Assembly: GCA_040954595.2 (NCBI GenBank)
Contig: CM082590.2
Coordinates: 9,858,001 to 9,922,000 of the forward strand
Origin: Balanoglossus misakiensis
Taxonomy: Eukaryota; Hemichordata
Direction of reading: 5' to 3'
DNA length: 64,000 nucleotides
Positions 38,766 to 52,775 of this stretch are shown here, in pieces. A program made the translations under genes and the position numbers. A model generated the notes under the pieces. The model was not told the DNA's origin. It searched no databases and saw only the letters and a list, made by a program, of their open reading frames with translations. Every line of letters begins with the position of its first letter. Position 1 is the first letter of the stretch.

Positions 38766-39006
38766 TTCTCTCTCTCCCCCTCCCATCTCTTTCTTTTTCT
38801 TTTTCTTTTCCCCTCTTTCTCCCTCTCTCCTATCTCTCAACATCTCGCACTCTTCTCTCTCTCAACCTCTCTCTCTCTCTCAATCCCCCCCTCTCTCTCT
38901 CTCTCTCTCACACCCTCTCTCACGCTCTCTCTCTCTCTTCTCTCTCTCAACCTCTTTCTTCTCTATCTCTCCATCCATATATTCATCCACATATCCATCC
39001 ATCCAA
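38766..39006. repeat. CT microsatellite with CATC-type tail
   Basis: About 200 bp of CT-rich dinucleotide runs are followed by ATCCATCC-type tetranucleotides (about 38971-39006). The Ser/Leu-rich open frame here is a repeat artefact. Confidence 0.95.
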
Positions 39007-42000
39007 GTTTCCCATTCAAATGATGATGTAGCAAATCACAGGAATTCCCCTCGTTGTATTTGCGAGCAACATTCCCCCGCCCAGATCATTAAAATATGCT
39101 CACCGATGAAGAATTATGACAAACTACGACACGGGGGCGCGTGCCAACACATATATTTGATTTTGACGTGAACGACAGGCGCGTTCTGAAGACAAATATA
39201 CCGCTTTTCTTAATCAAACAGAGAGGTAAAATAACACGTTATTTTCATTTTCGGGCGTACAGGGCACGCTTTTATAGAGTTCGTGTATTCTATGCACGTA
39301 ACGGTCGGTAGTGTTGGATTGTATTGCTTGCTGAGTAAATAGTCCGGGTTGGGCAGTGACTGGTACGCCACGGTGTCCGCGTAGGCCGTCACGTCTTCCG
39401 CGGATTACTGAAAGAGCGCACTCGAGATTCAAATGTCGCTTTGAAAAGGGGGAAAACAGTGCCAATCACACTTCAGAACCTACGATAGCTTGCTCAGCGG
39501 CACCGTGGATTGGGCTTAAACGTTCACAGGCAAACCCGTGTTTCGGTGACTTTGACATTGTGTTTTAAGTGAGTTTACCTGATATCAAACGAAAATCACG
39601 CGCACTATCAGATCAAAATAAAATGTATCTATACATGCCATCTTTTACTTGCGAATAAAATTTCCTGTTTGATCAAAAATACGATTTTTGTCGTGGATAA
39701 GATAATTTCACTTTCAATCTAGCGGCCATTTTAACTGCTGGTGTTTTTACAACTGTGAGATAAGCGAGACGACAGAGGTCATATGTCAAGGGTCATCTGT
39801 GTATTATCAGATCGACTGTACCTTTCCTTTTTTTCCATATCTGCTTTCATTTGAGAATGAATTTTACAATAACAAACTCGGTGCACTGGTATTACTTTAA
39901 TCTTTCGGGAACACCCCTTCTGTTGCTTTTCCGCAGATTTATCCAATTTGCATTTATGCAAATAGAAATTCTTAGTAACAGATCGCCTGATTGGCTAGGC
40001 ATCTCCTAAAATACTTTTTTTGGCCAATAGCAGATCACCTTTGAAGCAAATTTCATTCTTCACACTTTCTTGTAAATTGAAACGCGCTACTTAAACTAGT
40101 TTCAATGCAAATTTGCTACCGTGAAGAAGCACGTAAATTAACGGCGCACATCAGCAATGACTGGTTCAAGTAAATTATTTAGAGATTCAATCGAACTTCT
40201 CGGATCATTTGATCTAGAGCATGTCCCATTGACCACAATTCTACCCTGCACTACACGGTCTCCATGTTATTGATCCATCGGCGCCCGCAACGTTAATGAT
40301 TATTGTTGGCCAGACTCTCCATTCACTTGTAAACTTAAGTCTAACTACGTTTTTTTCTCATGTACATAAAAGTTCAGGTTTACTGAGTAATGGTTTCGTA
40401 CATGTAATAAAACAAGAACATACACAAAATGAAACAAGTCAATAACAAATCAGCCATGTTGGATTGTGTCCACCACCAAAAAATTAAAACGTTTCCAAAA
40501 TTTACTATAAAGTTACATATTTGTCCAAGCAACCCAAGGGCAATTGACATGGCAATGCAAATTAGATGACCAGCAGCCGTATTGGATCGTACCACAAAAC
40601 CAATTCGGGTAAGTTATATAGATAACATTAGTTGAATAGAATCCTTAGTATGTATTATTTTTTCCTTATATAATTGATACTTTTGGTATTATAAGAGGTA
40701 TCCGTAATTATTAGTTATAGTTATTAAGTTAACTTTTAGATTTCTTTGCCATTTTTTCTTGATAATTATCGTCGTTCTTAATGTTGATTAGCCAATATAA
40801 ATACTAATTTTTATATCATTTATGGCCTTGAAAGTAATTTAAGACTAAGCCGTTTTATTACTGGGGGCTTAGTAGTTTGCCCTGTCTGTTCCAATATTGA
40901 TGTGCGCATGACTGGACAGACTGCAGTCTCTGGCCATCTTGCCGCATGGCTGGTCTTTTATCAAACTACCAAATTAGATTAATCAACAGAAGTAAGGAGA
41001 GAACCATTTCATTTCTGGGGGTGGATGATTTTTAATGGGGGGTTATTGGCAACTGGTGTGGAGGAAAGATCTCTTCTGTAATGCATTGGGGACAAATTTA
41101 AGACTGGCAATAAAAAATGCTGTAACCGTGGCTGACAAAATGTCTGACATACCAAAATCCCCCCAAGAAATCAATGGGGCTCCCCTAAGAATGAGCCTGT
41201 CACATTTTCACCGCCAGCACGACTTCGTGCTCAAATTTGCCCGTTCCAAATCAGTAATTTGGAAATTGGTTATTCACGACGTTTTGACTCACCTTTCAGG
41301 AAGGCTCAAGTCAGTCAGTCGGTGTGTCAAATACTGAATGTGATATAGTTATCAATATGAGTTTAGATTATGTGGAAATTACCTGTAGATTGACAAAAAC
41401 CTTCCTGTACAAATTATCAATATTCTAATGTATTTAATGACAACGGGTGTTATTTGTAAACAATAGAATTAGGCGCTGTGGATATTTCATCATTCTCTGA
41501 GATTAACAACTACTTTTTCTTTTGTTCTCCGCAAAGCATTTGAAACTCCCAGATTTCCGCGTCACAGTTATCGTTAGCATTGTGTTTGAAGACAACGACG
41601 CTGTATATCAAACAACAAACAGATGGTGCTGTCCAGCGTGGCGAATATTTCAACATGCTTTATCGAGGAGAAGGGAAAAAACCATGAACTGGTTTATTTA
41701 AGAGCCTTAGAAATAAAACCTTGCCACGGTAGAAGAATGCTCAAATAAGGACAATTCCTTTCCTCGTTAGTCACGTGATATTCAAGGAACTGGGACACGT
41801 TAAACTACCTCTCGTAATCTTTTTTATTTATTTCTCCCAAATGTATAAGAAACGCGGTTTTATCAGCTTGTATTCGTGAGGTGCGTTTTATCAGTTTATG
41901 TTTTTTTTTTCAAATATACTTCCGATCACGATTTAGCGTCGACTTTCGCGTTACTCTGGTTCACCTGAAGGGTATCACTTTTTGTTTGAGAGCAAAATAA

Positions 42001-42774
42001 ACACTACGATAAAAATCAAACAAAAATTACGGGTAACCACAAAGTGGTTCAGATATATCCACACTGCCCGACTAATTGTACTTTAATATGACCTTATGCA
42101 CGACTTCTGGTTAGAGTTTTCAACATATATCACCTGGAACCCTTATGCATTGATATGCCGTTTGGAAATTAAAATCAAAAATGTTTTTCAGTTCAATTAC
42201 TCCTGATTTAAACAATAAATTAAAACGGATATCATGTGCTCTCCATCACTCAAAAAATAAGTTCAGGTCTACTGCCGCGGCTGTTCTGAACACAGAGCTT
42301 CTACTTTCGCCTGACCGGGTGAACGCGAAGTGAATTAGAAGATGCGATATAGACACAAGTAGGGTCTGTGACGTTGATCAATTCGGACTGTTCAGACTGT
42401 CAGCGACACAAAGTCAAGTTGTTTGGACAGCAGACATGGCTTTGATTACGTCCCGCTAGACTCTAGGCAAATATTTCGCTCTTGATGTGTCAAGTGATTG
42501 CAGTGAACACTGAACACTTGGTATTCTCGAAACTTTGCTTTGGCACATTACTGCCTTGGACGAAGTGCTAGATAAAACTACAGCCATTGAGTGATTGGAC
42601 GATAGCCCCCTTGACAACCTACACCAAACCAATATTGGAGATGGGAATGGTTGTCTGCAGTGGTATTTATAGGTCCTGGCAGCTGTGATACCCATGTGCA
42701 CAAAAATCAGAACTCTGGCACTTTTAGAACAGGTAGTTTAAGATTTATAGCGATAAAAGAAGGTTCTAAAAACA

Positions 42775-42787
42775 GGGTCAAAGGTCA
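42775..42787 (+). promoter_or_regulatory. DR1 nuclear-receptor-type site
   Basis: GGGTCA, one base, then AGGTCA. DR1 elements are bound by RXR, HNF4 or COUP-TF families in animals. It is a string match only. Confidence 0.25.
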
Positions 42788-43024
42788 TGTGAAAATTGTC
42801 AAAATTTTTGTAACATATGCTTGACATATGACGACTCGTATTCATAAAAAGAATTTGGCTGCTATCAGTTTTTAGACTAGAAAAGGGAATTTTAATTTTT
42901 CATTGGTTTTCACAAAATCCAATATGGCCGCCATAATCTTCGACCAATCACAACGCTTCTAGCAAACTTGATAGACATTACATATGTGACTACAAACCCT
43001 AAAGCCCGCGAGTCGGTTATCGCC

Positions 43025-43935
43025 GGTTCTGGAGAAGAAGATTTTTTAATAATTTTACTTAATTTTTCAAAAATCCAATATGGCGGCCAAAGTCACATGA
43101 CTGCTCGGGAAATTATTGTCACATTTTGAAGGCCAGAAGACATGTGAACCATGCACCAAATAAGAACTTGGTTGGGCCTGTGGTTTTTGAGAAGCAGCCC
43201 TTTAGACGTTTTCAGGAAATCGAATACAGCCATCAGGTCACGTGACTAATTAAATATTCACGAGTCACAGCATGTCTACACATTTGCCCCTATCACCCTA
43301 CAAAGTTTCAGCTAGGTGGGTGCTGTGGTTCTGGAGAAGAACATTTTTGAAAATTTTACTGTGATTTTTAAAAATCAAATATGGCGGCCAAAGTCACATG
43401 ACCACTCGGGAAATTATTGTCAAATTTTGAAGGGCAAAGGACATGTGTACCCTGCACCAAATTTGAACTTGGTTGGGCTTGTGGTTTTTGAGAAGTAGCC
43501 TTTCAAATGTTTTCAGGAAATCGAATACAGCCATCAGGTCACGTGACTAATTAAATATTCACAAGTCACAGCACATCTACTCATTGGCCCCTATCACCGT
43601 ACCAAGTTTCAGCCAGGTGGGTGGTGCGGTTCTGGAGAAGAAGATTTTTGAAAATTTTACTGTTTTTTTAGATAATCAAATATGGCGGCCAAAGTCACAT
43701 GACCACTCGTGAAATTATTGTCAAATTTTGAAGGGTAAAGTATATGTGTACCATGCACCAAATTTGAACTTGGTTGGGCTTGTAGTTTTCGAGAAGCAGC
43801 CCTTTAAACGTTTTCAGGAAATCGAATACAGCCATCAGGTCACGTGGCTAATTAAATATTCACAAGTAACAGCACATCTACTCATTGGCCCCTATCACCG
43901 TACCAAGTTTCAGCCAGGTGGGTGCTGCGGTTTTT
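43025..43935 (+). repeat. Left arm: three ~301-bp tandem units
   Basis: Each unit runs from GGTTCTGGAGAAGAA through AATATGGCGGCCAAAGTCAC and AACTTGGTTGGGC to GGTCACGTG and a CAGG/TAGGTGGGTG terminus. Unit starts are 43025, 43327 and 43628. Later units are closer to each other than to the first. Confidence 0.9.
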
Positions 43936-44290
43936 GAGATAAATGAAAAAGAAATATAAAATCAGAAAAACATATTTTTTCCAGAATACCGGTTTTTCCA
44001 GAGTACCGGTTCTACTCTGCACTCAACGGGAGGAATGGTCACTGTCCCCGCCTGGCTGGTTGGGAAGTGCACGTTCCCTTGTTCGGCCGTTTGGCTCTTC
44101 TACGGCGACGGGAGCTCAGGATTCTACCAGGCCTGGTCGCACCATCTCCCGCCGAACGGGGAGGGAAAAACCCGTACAGGGACAGGTTCGACTCCAGGAC
44201 ACCGACGCCCTCCAAACTAAACTCGGCGGGGCCAGAGCCAAACCGCCCGGGAAATCCCGCCGAGGAGGCCCGTATGCCATACGCCGAGGT

Positions 44291-44467
44291 CATATTTTTT
44301 TCAGAAAGTCATTTAAATGACTTTCTGAAAAAAATATTTTTTCCAGAAAGTCATTTAAATGACTTTCAGAAAAAAATATTTTTTCCAGAAAGTCATTTAA
44401 ATGACTTTCTGAAAAAAATATTTTTTCCAGAATCTCATTTAAATGACTTTCTGGAAAAAATATTTCT
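44291..44467. repeat. 42-bp palindromic units, four tandem copies
   Basis: Each unit centres on ATTTAAAT (44311, 44353, 44395, 44437) inside the near-perfect palindrome GAAAGTCATTTAAATGACTT plus A/T-rich flanks, with an exact 42-bp period. The in-frame repeated peptide across it is an artefact of the period being a multiple of three. This is the centre of the foldback element and should extrude a cruciform or be prone to deletion. Confidence 0.95.
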
Positions 44468-45856
44468 TTTGCATTATCTCAAAAACCGCTGCACCCACCT
44501 GGCTGAAACTTGGTACGGTGATAGGAGCCAATGAGAAGATGTGCTGTAACTTGTGAATATTTAATTAGTCACGTGACCTGATGGCTGTATTCGATTTCCT
44601 GAAAATCTTTTGAAAGGCTACTTCTCAAAAACCGCAGCACCCACCTGGCTGAAACTTGGTACGGTGATAGGGGCCAATGAGAAGTTGTGCTGTGACTTGT
44701 GAATATTTAATTAGTCACGTGACCTGATGGCTGTATTCGATTTCCTGAAAACATTTCAAAGGCTACTTCTCAAAAACCGTAGCACCCACCTGGCTGAAAC
44801 TTGGTACGGTGATAGGGGCCAATGAGAAGTTGTGCTGTGACTTGTGAATATTTAATTAGTCACGTGACCTGATGGCTGTATTCGATTTCCTGAAAACATT
44901 TGAAAGGCTACTACTCAAAAACCGCAGCACCCACGTGGCCGAAACTTGGTACGGTGATAGGGGCCAATGAGAAGTTGTGCTGTCACTTGTGAATATTTAA
45001 TTAGTCACGTGACCTGGTGGCTGTATTCGATTTCCTGAAAACTTATGAAGGGCTGCTTCTCAAAAACCACAAGCCCAACCAAGTTCAAATTTGGTGCATG
45101 GTACACATGTCTTTTGCCCTTCAAAATTTGACTATAATTTCCCGAGTTGTCATGTGACTTTGGCCGCCATATTGGATTTTTAAAAATCACAGTAAAACTT
45201 TCAAAAATCTCCTTCTCCAGAACCACAGCACCCACCTGGCTGAAACTTGGTACGGTGATAGGGGCCAATGAGTAGATGTGCTGTGACTTGTGAATATTTA
45301 ATTAGTCACGTGACCTGATGGCTGTATTCGATTTCCTGAAAACATTTGAAAGGATACTTCTCAAAAACCACAAGCCCAGCCAAGTTCAAATTTGGTGCAT
45401 GATACACATGTCCTTTGCCCTTCAAAATTTGACAATAATTTCCCGAGTGGTCATGTGACTTTGGCCGCCATATTGGATTTTTAAAAATCACAGTAAAACT
45501 TTCAAAAATCTCCTTCTCCACAACTACAGCACCCACCTAGCTGAAACTTGGTAGAGTGATAGGGGAAAATGTGTAGACATGCTGTGACTCGTGAATATTT
45601 AATTAGTCACGTGATCTGACTGTTATATTTGATTTTCTCGAAACGTTTGAAGGGCTGCTTCTCAAAAATCACGGGGCCAACGAAGTTCAAATGTGGTGCA
45701 TGGTACACATGTCCTATGCCCTTCGAAGTTTAACAATAAATTCCCGAGAGGTCATGTGACTTTGGCCGCCATATTGGATTTTCTAAAAATTACAATATCA
45801 TTTTCAAAAATCATCTTCTCCAGAACCGACGATAACAGAAGCGCGGGATTTAGGGA
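44468..45856 (-). repeat. Right arm: inverted tandem units
   Basis: This is the inverted counterpart of the left arm. Short units carry TCTCAAAAACCGCAGCACCC and AGTCACGTGACCTGATGGC with a period of about 145 bp (44480-45055). Longer units then restore the GCCGCCATATTGGATTTT segment (45160, 45465, 45765). The arms therefore differ in unit composition and copy number. Confidence 0.9.
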
Positions 45857-46100
45857 AATCATGATCGAGTGGCGTGATTTCACTTAACAAGGTCAAGGTT
45901 AAGTGCAGTGCTACAGCAAAGGGGTGGTCAGTGTTGATGCCATTGAGTTGTACATCATGTGTGGATGGAATGATTGATGGATGGATGGACGTGTGAGGCA
46001 TGATGAAGAAATAGCGGAGGAAATTGTTCAAGTACATGTCTACTAGGCAAAGACGCGCACTTGCAGGCTATATATTCATAAGAAAAACATCCTTAGTGGG

Positions 46101-46201
46101 GCAGAAAGAGGGGAAGGGCAAAGAGAGAGAGAGAGGGGGGGAGAGAGGGACAGAAAGAGAGAGAGAGGGGGGGGAGAGAGAGAGAATGAGAGAGAGAGAA
46201 T

Positions 46202-46256
<55 letters not shown>
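46101..46256. repeat. GA microsatellite
   Basis: About 155 bp of GA repeats with G runs, ending at ACAAACAAACATAC, immediately downstream of the foldback element. Confidence 0.95.
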
Positions 46257-46257
<1 letters not shown>

Positions 46258-48993
46258 AACAAACATACTGACAGACAGTCACCCAGACAAATACAATTTA
46301 GTTAGGGTTGTTCTGTCCCTATGAAGTGGTACAGGAAGCCAAACTACAACGATGATGAGGAGATTGGAATGATTTCATGTACGCGTGGAAATGACAAGAT
46401 AAATATATTTCGGGGATAGGTGAAAAGTGAATAGTTAGGCGGATATAAATTGAAATGAAGATGTATAGAATTGATGCATAATATGGATTGCTAGTTGTAT
46501 CGATGGAAAGTTGAATTGATGGATGAGTGATGTTGTATTGTTCGGGTGAAAGACTTACTGGCTAGGTAGAGAGATGGATAAGCCTGATAAAGAATCGCAT
46601 ATTAGGTTGTGAAATTGACTCAGAATCATAAACAACTGAAAGTCTGAACTAGGAAAATGAAAGTATATGTTTTCATGGGCTATTAGCTGCAACATTTAAT
46701 ATCCCTTTGTTCTTTGTTTCAAATGCAGATTGTTCTTCTTTCAATTTCGATTTTTTTTGACATGGCCACTATTTACATTTTTGCAAATATTAAATTCGCT
46801 AAAATTTACAACAATTGCCATTGTACAGGATATTGAATCAATTTCTTCATAGTTTAGTGCTCGATGTCTAACATTTATCTCCCTAGACACAGAACAACAA
46901 CAACAACAACAAATCAACAACAAAGCAGCTCAGGTCAGTTCTGAAAATAGAGTTTGTAAAGTATACACTCTTGCTCGAAAGTTGACAATAACTTTCTGCT
47001 TCCAACTTGCAAGAAGGGCAGCATCCACCAAACAAACAAACAAGCAGATAATCAACAGCCAGACAAAGAGATTGGACAGTGAAAGACATGCTGGAACTCT
47101 TTGTTATCTCTTCACAACACAACGCCTAAAATTGCCCCAAGCAAACTGACAAAAGAATAAAATATGGAAAATCATTTGCAGCGTCATCTGTTCAACGCCG
47201 GCAATATTCGATGAGATGGATTCGTGCTATTGTTTAATAACACAATTAAGTATGGAAAACAATGTTTTCAAACCGATTTATTATATTTAATCTCATTCTG
47301 AGAATGGATCTGAAAGGACTGATATAAAATACTTAGGTAAACGTAATTTAGAATCGGGGAAAGAAATCTCAATCAAGACCGTCAGGTCTCTTTAGTTATT
47401 GATCGAGAAAAGATAAAAATTCGGAAAACACAAACAAGTTTGTTCATTTTTTCCCGGTTATTTACAAAGGCCAAAACGTGAACGTTTGTAGATGATGCAC
47501 AGTGTGAATATTTCAGATGTGGCATGGTCGAGAGAGGACTAGAACATGTCTAGAGAACGGCGAATGAGAAATGTTGCAGGGATTATTTTAGAAACAAGAA
47601 TTAAGATTTTTTGACATTCGTGGCTAATATTTCTTTGTTCCTCGAGGAGAACAGTAAACGAGCATTGTGTGGAACACAACAGAACAAAAATATATGACCA
47701 ATATAGAACAATTAGGAAAATGACACGGTTAACGCAGACTAAGATAAGTGGTCTTAATAATTGACACGGTTTATATTCCAGCAAACATTGTGTTCATCCT
47801 TTGGCCTTGATGTTGAAAACGAAGGTCACTGGTGGATTACCAATATTGACTTTGCCACCCTTGGCGTCTAATTAATACTTTCTGTCACATACATGTGACG
47901 GTGGAGTGTAAACCCAAAGCAGGGACAGAAACGAAATCATGGTGGCGCCCATCTCCTGTTCGCTCCACTCCGCCATGATTGGGCGAGGTGACACCACAGT
48001 GACCCACTTCTGCGCGCTACAACGACCCCTGTCATTTTTGGACAGGATCCCACTCTACAGAACAGGCACAAGCAGAAACGCTGTTTTGCATCAGTGGCTT
48101 AAGATGACGCTACTACTTTAAGAATACAGCACGATGTTAAAAGGAGAACAAATCCGATCCATTTAGGGAACATGCGTTAATTTTTGCATTTGATCTATAA
48201 AAGGAAGTTTTGTCATGGACGTCCATGATTTTGTACCTTGAAAATGTGTGTCTACACTATCATTTTCAGGGTGAAGTTTGGGGAAAACCACCCGTTGTTT
48301 GTATAAATGTGCAAAGTTCTTTCAACTCTAATCTACTGACATTAGAAATGTGCTGCCAATCGAATAATCTGTCAAAATTAATCAATTAAATCTGCATCAG
48401 GTTGATAACCGAGAATATTGAATTTAATGAAAAAAAGAAAGTTCACAATTTTCCCCTGTCTTGCTGACTACACATGCATCAGCGATACAGTCATTGTGCA
48501 TCAATTTCGAACGAAGGAACCCGGATACTAAGTTATTAAAGCGATCCACATGTCGTTGAACCTTCTACCAATTAGCCGGCCAGCCAAACCAAACCACTCG
48601 ATTACAACATGACCTTCTAGGTTCCCTATATTGGTCTCCTGACAGCATCCATTCGCATTACATGTACTTTAATGGGTTCTACTTTGCAGCGAACACCAAA
48701 ATCTACATCTGGTCAACCGACCGACCAACCCAACAACCAAGAGAATTCGACCACCAGACAACATAAGTATATACGTTTCAAATTAAAAACCACTGACTGG
48801 GACAAAGCCCTTGGAGCAATGTACAGTTGTCCTGTCATGAAATGCAGAACTTCTGAGAGGGGAAATGTTTACAGTTAGTTGCATGTCACTTTGTCGCTTC
48901 CACGTGTTGCATACTTACAAATTTGTTTCCTAATAACACAGACAAAAGAAGTTCCATAAAAAGAGGAGCAACAAAACCAATGTTGCCAAATGG

Positions 48994-49134
48994 TTTGAAT
49001 GACGTTGGCCAAGCATATTAATCAAATTGTATCCAAAAAGTATAAATCTGGTTACACTTTGAATGCTTTGAATGGCGTTGGTCAAGTATATTAATCAAAT
49101 TGTATCCAAAAAGTATAAATCTGGTTACATTTTG
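48994..49134. repeat. 73-bp tandem duplication
   Basis: The copies start at 48994 and 49067 (TTTGAATGACGTTGG and TTTGAATGGCGTTGG). The central TATTAATCAAATTGTATCCA and the downstream AAAAAGTATAAATCTGG are identical. Few differences indicate a recent duplication. Confidence 0.92.
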
Positions 49135-52100
49135 AGTGATCAAATTTGCTGATAAAAGATTGCAACTTGTGAATCTATTGTTTGTGTTTGATACATTGTA
49201 GATGTCCGGCGGCTATTCCATGCACAGGTTGTGTGAGTATTCGCTACACATGGAAATGGCAAAGAAACATGCAACAGGCTGTACAAGCATTCTGCAGACC
49301 CGCACAAGCTGTTACTAGTGCGAACATGCCGATTCTTGCTTGTTTGTCGTCTGCATCGTTCAAGAACAAAATAGTACCAAACTTGTTACGTCATCGACGT
49401 ATTTATACGTTCTATTCTCAAACGGGGTGCGAGAAGAACAACAAGAACCGGTGACCAGACATGTCGATGGAAGGACGACAAAATTAGCTCACATATGAAA
49501 CAAAAGGTCATGGTAAACTCAAAGATGGCGAATGCATCATTTATACATCATTTTTAACAAGGGAAAGTGAATAGAGACATTTTTGTATTTTTGTACCTAT
49601 AAAAGTATTGATTGGATTATGTATGTAAGCTTTTTATCATCGGATTAATCTTTATCAGATGATAAATTATGACCGTCTTTGATGGTTGTTGACGAAAAAA
49701 TTAAATGAAATCATTTTGGAATAAAAGAACTTCAATAACCAATTCGCTTGTTTCCTACCTAAAAATAAATTGTAGTCTGGTTAAGCTGTTTTCCAATTAC
49801 AATTTTCCAAGAACAGTGATATTTTCGCTTCGAAATTGTATTTTATTCAAAAATAGCATTTTCGAAATTGGACGAAATTTTACTGGCTGTTTGCTATGCA
49901 CAAAAGGTTACTGCAAAAACTGTGATTCAAGGCGTGTGAATCAAGAAAATGAAACCGAAATCTTGTCTGCTGTCAGACATAGTCAGACGGTCATGAACTT
50001 AACCAGACGACACTAACCCGGATGTTGAAACGACCCATTTGGGGAATCGATTTGGATGGATGTGGTTAGAGTCGGCAAATAAAGAGTAACTACTCAATTA
50101 CACCAGCGGTAATTAGTGGGATATTTTTTGAGAAATTTCAAGTTTTCCACAAACATTTCAGCCGACACAGATTCTTTGGCGGTGTGGTGGTTACGTAACG
50201 CCAAAGTCGGTTTCTGAAGGCTACCTTTGAAGATGAAATCTCTCGGGTGTGATTCGGTCACTCTCGGCTTTATTTACACTTCTGAAGGCGCCGATGTAAT
50301 GTACGACTTTTTATCAACATGCGTCTTACAAGACCCCTGCTTTTGTTGCCAACTTGTCGGGACCAATAAACAAGACTAAAGAAGTTGCCCAATAGTGATC
50401 TCTAGAACTACAACAATGAGAAACAGAGAAAGACAGACGGCGGCAGGCTTTAAAGATTACAGAGACCAGTTCCGCTGCTCCCAGTGGTCATTAAGGAACC
50501 AAATATTTGGGCTTTACACCACCGCACCAAGATGAACACGAGCGCCCCCTCCCAAACCATGCACAACCACCTCCACAACAAACCTATGACAACCAATATC
50601 GTTTGCGTCAGTTTGAGAACTCACTAAATTTTAATTACACTTCATTAACCAGCAATATTAGGCAATAGTTTTATTCTAATTTGAAAGTTAAATCGATTTT
50701 GCACCTTTGTAGTGTTATATTGTTACAGTAAACACGCGGTATAACTACTTTAATAAAAAAGAAACTTAATATTAGAAGCAGTAAAACTATATATTATGGT
50801 CACATATTTTGGCGCGCATTTCACTGAAGAAAAATATAGACACACCATTATTTTCTTACCTACACTAGGCAATTATGAAAAACACACGCACTTGATTTGT
50901 ACATGTTGATTACAAACAGGGGATTTGAGTTTTGTTTTACCAGTTTCCTGTACATTTGCATATGTTTTTGTCCATATTAATTTCTCAGAAATTTTTACCA
51001 AACATACGTGTTGAATCCTAACTACACCCGTTATGATCATAATTGGATATGTGGATTAATATGGGCACGATATTCGATTTCGTGGATAATCACTTTTTAA
51101 TGGGACCACGCAGTCCGTAGATATCCTCGTTTCGACGCTCTCGAACAAAAATGCGAAGCCACGGAAACGACCAAACTACAGGTTTTCGCGGGTACGTCAG
51201 CCGTAGGCAAGCTGAGGCAGGGCTCGTTTTCAGAACGCTCGTTAAAAGGCGCCGAGGGAAGATAGGAGACTGATAAATGTTGGTTAAGTTCGGAGTCGTT
51301 TACAGCGTTTTGAGTGAAAATTTCTCGGGGAGAAAAAAAGAGAAAGACAGACTCACCAGTTCTCGTTGTTCGCTTGGTTGCCAGTGTATCCCCTCGCACG
51401 GTGCTTGCCTGGAGGAGTTGACCACATCAGGATCGAAAACTTGCCTTCCAATTTGAAAACATTCTGAGGTGGGTAACGTACCCCCGCCATGTCTAGAGCT
51501 AAATGAAGACAAAGAAGAAAACGAACTATGAACCGTCGTTAAGGGAAGCGCTAATGGGGCCAATATATCATTAGAAACAATAAAACTCAATGATGGACGG
51601 CACAACGACATAGCGCGCCGCCATATTGATGACGTGAAGAATGTATGTTCCGCCATCTTGTTGACGGGTATGCAGGCGATGACAGAAAACGACACTCTAT
51701 AAAATGTTGATGTCATAAAATAAGACAAAATGTCGTCTGACAAATAGATAACTAATACAAATTAGGGCTTGTGCATCAATGCCTTGTTGTGCTTGATGTC
51801 TGTCATTGGTCTCGAGCCAACGACTAGCCATTGTTCTGCCAATCCGCCTGTCAGCGTAACTAACAAGCGTGACAGCTGAACTACACCAGGCTTACAAAGT
51901 TCACCCGCGTTTTTCAGTAAAAATTGGCAAAGATGGATAAGCCTGCGTTTTACTGCCAACTTCTTCTCTCTCCTTTCACAAAATGGGAGCAAGCTTCTGG
52001 CGACAGCTTACGAGGATAATTACTGCACCGCGAAAACAGTGGGTGAAAGTTCAAACGTGGTACGAGCCTTGTTGGGTCAGCAAATTGACAAATTTTACAA

Positions 52101-52775
52101 ACACCCCATTGCTCTCAAACAATGCAACACGTCGACAGAAGATTAATTCTATCTGAAATTTATAGAACACTTTTAAGAAACTATCCCTGCAAAGCACAAA
52201 GGTTACATCGAACTTTTGACTTATATTTTCCAACAGATGGTGGCCCAGGGTACTTGAGCGCTCGCGAAGGCTGTAACCGCTGTTAAGTTCTCCTATTTTC
52301 TCAAGAATTTCCTCAGAATTTCTTGATATCTGAAGTTCAATGCGACAGACTATAGCTTCACTGCTTTGGATTACTGAGCGCCTGGCTCTTGAAAAACATC
52401 CTAAACTCGCGGACTAAAGCTTGAATTATTGTGGAATGTTGCCTGTAAAAGTTTACATCGTTCCCAGCTAACCTGGAGAGAAGGTACCATACCAAACCAA
52501 GTGATGCAGTTGCCAGGCGACGGAAGTTACACTCTGCATCAACACCACGAATGGACAAGGTAGGAATGTAAGTTGTCAGTGTCTTAAATCTGAGCCAGGT
52601 TAATGTTTGTCGTCGGAAAAACGAAAGAAAGTTTCTCAACTAAAGTTGTGAAAGAAGCAAACTGGTTGCGGCAACTTTTCTTTAAAGTGGACAACATATA
52701 CGACAAATGTAGAACTACTAGACACATACACCGAACGTTTATATTACCATAGTGCACACTACATGTATATAAGTT

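Larger units (their letters stand above)
32462..42995. other. Hox3-Hox4 intergenic region, part 1 (noncoding)
   Basis: I see no secure gene. It contains the Hox3 promoter module (32532-32555), an in-frame tandem repeat (33100-33345), GC-rich coding-like islands (35204-35473, 36050-36376), octamer sites (35678, 38632), TGACGTCA (35337), a CT microsatellite (38766-38970) and a nuclear-receptor-like DR1 (42775-42787). The stretches 39.2-42.7 kb show nothing I can name. Confidence 0.6.
42996..45856. mobile_element. Foldback-type element with tandem-repeat inverted arms
   Basis: A 2.86-kb inverted-repeat structure. The left end, CCCTAAAGCCCGCG...TCGGTTATCGCCGG (from about 42996), matches the reverse complement of the right end (to about 45856, CGCGGGATTTAGGG). 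The left arm has three roughly 301-bp units (43025, 43327, 43628) and a partial one. The right arm has the same sequence inverted, as several shorter units of about 145 bp (44480-45055) and longer units (45056-45855). The two arms converge exactly at the GGTTTTTGAGATAA block (about 43930 and its complement at about 44470). The core holds a GC-rich unique segment (44020-44285) and a palindrome array. No transposase is present. Long inverted repeats built from tandem units are the hallmark of foldback DNA elements; autonomous partners would lie elsewhere. Confidence 0.8.

Noticed and set aside
41381-41390. ACCTGTAGAT resembling the miR-10 5' region
   Set aside because: The rest of the mature miRNA does not match, no hairpin partner is seen, and it is on the strand opposite to Hox.
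43943-44534. Frames of 125 and 155 codons with a 14-residue repeat
   Set aside because: They lie within the foldback core; the repeated peptide reflects the 42-bp palindromic units.
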